The position numbers were made by a program, and so were the translations under genes. The notes beneath the pieces are model-generated. The model worked only from the letters and a program-made list of their open reading frames with translations, was not told the origin of the DNA and did not search any database. A DNA stretch of 64,000 nt, from contig CBDEUV010000002.1 of NCBI GenBank assembly GCA_965243385.1, forward strand, positions 2,976,001-3,040,000, written 5' to 3'. Shown here one piece after another: positions 61,094 to 64,000 of the stretch (positions are counted from its first letter, which is position 1; the number at the start of each line of letters is the position of its first letter). Source of the stretch: JANSYA01 sp965243385. GTDB taxonomy: Bacteria > Spirochaetota > Leptospiria > Leptospirales > Leptonemataceae.

Positions 61094-62299
61094 ATGAACT
61101 CACCCGAAACCGACAACAGCGAGCCGGCCCGCATCATTCAGCGCATTAATTTTCTCGATCCGCTGTTGCTGCGCGATCCATACCCGCTCTACAGACGGAT
61201 GCTGCAATGGGAAGGCCCTCACTACAACCACAGCCTGAACGCTCACCTGATTTTTGATTATCGAACCGCCGCCGCGGCCTATGCTTCGCCGCAGGTCGGC
61301 CGCGTACCACGCAAAGAAACGCCGGATGCGCACGCCTATGATGACATGTTAAGCCATTGGTTGTTGGATCAAAGCGACGCGAAGCACGCCGACACCCGCT
61401 CCAGTCTTAAACCCGCGTTCAGCGGCGAGAAGTTGTCACAGGCGGCGCAGTTTTTGCGAACCGCCGTAGGCGAACGCCTGGACTCCCATAACACTGGCGA
61501 CACGATCGACTTCGTCGAAGCGATCGCCGCGCCGACCGCTCTACGCCTGGTAGGCCATATACTCGGCTGCCCGGAGCGGGATTTTGCGCGCCTGGCGATC
61601 TGGGCCGATCGCGTCGCGGCCTGCCTGGGATTGCCGCTGAGACGCGAAGCAGTCGCCGAAGCGTCCGCGGCGGCCCTGGAATCGCAGCAATATTTTCGCG
61701 GCCTGATCGATGCCCGCAGCGGCGAGGACCGCGACGATCTCATCGGCACATTCGCCGCATCGAAAGTCAATCGTACCGCGGCCGCGGCTCAATGCGTGCT
61801 GCTGCTGACGGCCGGCTATATTTCCAGCCGGGATCAGTTGAGTAATACGCTACTGGCGTTATTGCGCAATCCGGAGCATCAACAGGCAGCAGCCCACGAT
61901 TCCGCCAGGCTCGAAGCCGCTTCCGAAGAAGGACTGCGCTACGACGGCGCGATTCAATGCACGGGTCATCTGGCCCTCGCGGATCTCGAACTGAGTGGCG
62001 CGCACATCAAAGCCGGCGAACGCATTCTGATCTTTATCGGAGCGGCCAATCGGGACCAGCGGGTCTTCGCAGATCCCGATCGCTTCGACCCGGGGCGCGA
62101 ATCGTATCGTCATATCGCATTCGGATCGGGATCCCACTACTGCCTCGGGGCCGCGATGTTTCGGATGGAAACCAGAATCGTACTGGGCGACGCGCTGAAG
62201 CGCTGGCCGCAGATGGTACTCGATGAAAGCGGCCTTGAACGCCGTACCAGCGAACTTTCTTTTCGCGGATTGCGCCGGCTGCCGATTTTACTGCGTTAA
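61094..62299 (+). CDS. Cytochrome P450
   Basis: 401 residues, standard length for a soluble bacterial P450. The heme-binding loop is FGSGSHYCLGA with Cys 350. The ExxR pair appears in EEGLRYD (Glu 279, Arg 282), and the C-helix as HADTRSSLKPAFS. The I helix reads LLTAGYISSRDQL, so the usual acidic residue before the conserved Thr/Ser is Tyr-Ile-Ser. The protein should hydroxylate or oxidise a hydrophobic substrate with an external ferredoxin partner, which is not visible here. It closes the PilZ operon and overlaps the convergent isoprenoid synthase gene by 12 bp. Confidence 0.92.
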   Translation: MNSPETDNSEPARIIQRINFLDPLLLRDPYPLYRRMLQWEGPHYNHSLNAHLIFDYRTAAAAYASPQVGRVPRKETPDAHAYDDMLSHWLLDQSDAKHADTRSSLKPAFSGEKLSQAAQFLRTAVGERLDSHNTGDTIDFVEAIAAPTALRLVGHILGCPERDFARLAIWADRVAACLGLPLRREAVAEASAAALESQQYFRGLIDARSGEDRDDLIGTFAASKVNRTAAAAQCVLLLTAGYISSRDQLSNTLLALLRNPEHQQAAAHDSARLEAASEEGLRYDGAIQCTGHLALADLELSGAHIKAGERILIFIGAANRDQRVFADPDRFDPGRESYRHIAFGSGSHYCLGAAMFRMETRIVLGDALKRWPQMVLDESGLERRTSELSFRGLRRLPILLR

Positions 62300-63181
62300 G
62301 GGCGCGCGCAATGCTTCGTATTCCCCTGCCAGCCCGTCCAGGCCGATCTCCCGGGCCCGGGAACCCGCATCCGCGAGCAGCTCCGCGATGCTCTGAACCA
62401 GGCCGGGAAACACGGCTCGCAGAGGCGCTTCGAGGTCCGCCGCACCGGTCTTTCGGGGATCGTCCCATATCGCTCGATCCTCAGTCCCGAGCAAATAGTA
62501 GAGCGCGCTGCGTTCCCCGACCGCAGCGTCGTCGGCCCAATCGCGCAGGTCGTCGAGATAGCGCCAGGCGAGCGCGAACGACTCATAAGCCGCACGCAGA
62601 CTCCGCGAGTACTCTTCGCTTTGATCGCCTGCGAAGATCAACGGAACGATCAGCCAGGTGGCGGACTGCAGGCGAAATCGCTCAGCGTATTCCTCTGAAT
62701 CGGCGACGTTTTCGTCCCGATGGACGCCGCGGAAATAGTCGCCCAGCAGTCCCACCGTAATTTCTTCGGACCGCGAAACGCCGACGCCGGCACGCTGCAC
62801 TGAATCCACAAAAACGCCCCAGGCGTGCGTCCGCAGTTGCAAATGCATATGATCGAGACGAATCTGGCCATCCGTGAGATGATCGTCGTACATATGCAGA
62901 AACATTGCCATCGCCTGCGCTCGCAGCCCGTGCTCGAAGGCAGTCGCGCTCACATCGTTCTTCAACCAGTAGAGCATGGTCCAGGCAGGCGGATAATATT
63001 TATCGTAAAAATTCAGGAAGCGTTTCAGACTGTTGCGCGCATAATACTCCTGCACAAATAAAGCGGCTCCGTCTCGTAACGGACCGGGCAGGCCGGCAAT
63101 CAACTCGGGAATGAAGCGATTGAGCTTGCCAAGCAGGGCGCGCTGTTCATCGTTCAGTGCAATTGGGCCAAAATCTATCAT
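62288..63181 (-). CDS. Class I isoprenoid synthase-like protein
   Basis: About 297 residues from ATG 63181, which has GAGGA 6 bp upstream. The protein is all-helical with two Asp-rich motifs at the spacing expected for class I synthases: MYDDHLTD (99-104) and WRYLDDLRDWADD (206-218). These bind Mg-diphosphate in prenyltransferases and terpene cyclases. The RRG segment that follows the first motif in trans-prenyl diphosphate synthases is absent, so it is not a standard farnesyl or geranylgeranyl synthase. A terpene cyclase or a prenyl-transferring relative is most likely. It is divergent from the Nif11-like gene. Confidence 0.78.
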   Translation of the reverse strand: MIDFGPIALNDEQRALLGKLNRFIPELIAGLPGPLRDGAALFVQEYYARNSLKRFLNFYDKYYPPAWTMLYWLKNDVSATAFEHGLRAQAMAMFLHMYDDHLTDGQIRLDHMHLQLRTHAWGVFVDSVQRAGVGVSRSEEITVGLLGDYFRGVHRDENVADSEEYAERFRLQSATWLIVPLIFAGDQSEEYSRSLRAAYESFALAWRYLDDLRDWADDAAVGERSALYYLLGTEDRAIWDDPRKTGAADLEAPLRAVFPGLVQSIAELLADAGSRAREIGLDGLAGEYEALRAPLTQ

Positions 63182-63274
63182 GCAGATCCTCGCCAAAAAT
63201 ATATTGACACATCTTTAGCTTTGCAGCCGACTCCGGCAGTTCAAGCGTTTTCTATTACGCGGAGGCTTAGCAAC

Positions 63275-63484
63275 ATGGGGAAAACATACGCCGATTTCAT
63301 CGTAGATCTCGCCGACGATGAAAGCCTGAACAAGGCGCTGTTCGCAGCCGCGCCTTTCGAATCCGCCGAAGCGTTGCGCAATTGGTTCGAAGAAAAGGGT
63401 TATGCGATATCCGAGACCGACTCTCTGACCATCTTTCAGAGCCAGGATATGCTTTTGCAGGAAGGCGAAAACATCGCCTATTAA
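63275..63484 (+). CDS. Nif11-like small protein
   Basis: 69 residues from ATG 63275 with GGAGG 9 bp upstream. The sequence KTYADFIVDLADDESLNKAL, followed by FESAEALRNWFEEKGYAIS, matches the Nif11 domain. This family forms leader peptides of some ribosomally made natural products and also occurs as small stand-alone proteins. The remaining 15 or so residues (FQSQDMLLQEGENIAY) contain no double-Gly cleavage site and no Cys/Ser/Thr-rich core. A precursor role is therefore doubtful. It lies between the isoprenoid synthase gene and idi. Confidence 0.65.
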   Translation: MGKTYADFIVDLADDESLNKALFAAAPFESAEALRNWFEEKGYAISETDSLTIFQSQDMLLQEGENIAY

Positions 63485-63508
63485 TCGTCACCGGCGATCT
63501 TGCGTGTG

Positions 63509-64000
63509 TCAGGCCGCCGCAAAGAGTGTATCGATGGCCGAGCGCTCCCGCACGACGATGTCCAGAGCCGGCGCCAGCCACGGCGTGTAAAAATGGGGCT
63601 CGGCCGTCAGCGCCTGCTGGATTGCGTGAATCTGAAGCCAGCGATAATCCGAAGCCTCTTCTGGATTCGGACGGATTTCACTCTCGTCGTACAGACCGAC
63701 CAGAACGTGATCGATTTCGTTTTCGATAAGCCCGTTGCTGAAACTCGCACGATAATGGAATTTATCGAGGACAATCAGATCGGCTGAGAATCCCATCTCC
63801 TCAAGCAGACGCCGCTCGGCCGCCATCTCGATCGTCTCATCTCTTCGCGGGTGACTGCAACAGGTATTCGTCCAGAGACCGCCGCAATGGTACTTGTCCT
63901 GAGCTCGTTTCTGCAGGAGAACTTCCAGCTGGTTTTCCCATTTTCGAACGATGAATACCGAGAAAGCGCGGTGTAATAGTCCGGCCTCATGAACTTTCAT
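63509..64000 (-). CDS. idi: Isopentenyl-diphosphate isomerase type 1, cut by window edge
   Basis: At least 163 residues of a Nudix-fold isomerase. Visible signatures are LLHRAFSVFIV, CGGLWTNTCCSHPRRDET (catalytic Cys in NTCCSHP), AAERRLLEEMGF, and SNGLIENEIDHVLVG with the catalytic Glu region. It interconverts isopentenyl and dimethylallyl diphosphates. Known enzymes have 15-25 residues before this start, so the true start probably lies beyond 64000 and the gene is partial here. It converges with the Nif11-like gene, 24 bp apart, and may be transcribed with further cluster genes outside the window. Confidence 0.93.
   Translation of the reverse strand: MKVHEAGLLHRAFSVFIVRKWENQLEVLLQKRAQDKYHCGGLWTNTCCSHPRRDETIEMAAERRLLEEMGFSADLIVLDKFHYRASFSNGLIENEIDHVLVGLYDESEIRPNPEEASDYRWLQIHAIQQALTAEPHFYTPWLAPALDIVVRERSAIDTLFAAA

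Noticed and set aside
63204..63209. TTGACA as promoter of the Nif11-like gene
   Set aside because: No acceptable -10 sequence at 16-18 bp; kept only as a weak possibility.
63464..63484. Core peptide at the C-terminus of the Nif11-like protein
   Set aside because: No double-Gly leader cleavage site and no Cys/Ser/Thr-rich core; the protein simply ends after the domain.
1..64000. CRISPR arrays, insertion sequences, prophage, integrases
   Set aside because: No regularly spaced repeats, transposase or phage structural genes were seen anywhere in the window.

Overview
The window is about 64 kb of gene-dense, GC-rich bacterial chromosome. Nothing in it is phage, plasmid, insertion sequence or CRISPR. 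The best guess for the organism is a high-GC spirochaete of the order Leptospirales. Supporting signs are an SGNH protein resembling the leptospiral DUF1574 family, NHL-repeat (putative) lipoproteins, many SpoIIE-type phosphatases, EAL and PilZ signalling genes, a very large NAD-dependent glutamate dehydrogenase, and a MurA with Asp in place of the catalytic Cys. No rRNA or other taxonomic marker is present, so this assignment is an inference.

Layout. 0.1-4.8 kb holds small enzymes (NTF2-like, VOC, SAM methyltransferase) and a minus-strand envelope/stress group (DUF883, holin-like membrane protein, J-domain protein, membrane protein). 4.9-11.5 kb carries a putative glycoside hydrolase, a YkuI-like EAL protein, a repeat-bearing intergenic region, an ammonium transporter and a GAF-SpoIIE-TPR phosphatase. 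12-20 kb carries EgtB with a fructosamine-kinase-like gene, PrmC, a UMF1-type transporter and an MBOAT/SGNH polysaccharide acetylation pair. 20-24.4 kb has a chemoreceptor with a DUF1566 lipoprotein, a STAS protein and a Het-C-like secreted protein. 24.6-33.5 kb has the giant glutamate dehydrogenase, a biotin carboxylase-BCCP fusion with a BFD-like ferredoxin and a DUF2161 nuclease-fold protein, and a tRNA with CAU anticodon (probably tRNA-Ile2). 34-38.6 kb has a second SpoIIE phosphatase, MurA and ThiD. 38.7-49 kb has two paralogous six-blade NHL proteins, several small enzymes, CarD, a membrane PIN-TRAM protein with an Arg/Gly/Asp-rich tail, a second EAL protein and an EamA transporter. 49-55.4 kb has an M28 peptidase with a heavy-metal-binding lipoprotein, GyrA and an HNH endonuclease.

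The most unusual part is the right end, 55.4 kb to the edge. Eight genes there look like an isoprenoid-modifying biosynthetic locus. They encode a VAO-type FAD oxidase, a halogenase-like flavoprotein, a PilZ protein with a novel C-terminal domain, a CRTISO/retinol-saturase-like oxidoreductase, a cytochrome P450, an atypical class I isoprenoid synthase, a Nif11-like 69-residue protein and a type 1 isopentenyl-diphosphate isomerase cut by the window edge. I cannot match this combination to a described pathway. The idea that it makes a tailored terpenoid is inference from domain content and operon structure.

Start codons were re-chosen from ribosome binding sites and family N-termini where the longest frame was implausible. 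All functional calls rest on motif recognition by eye; no database search was run.
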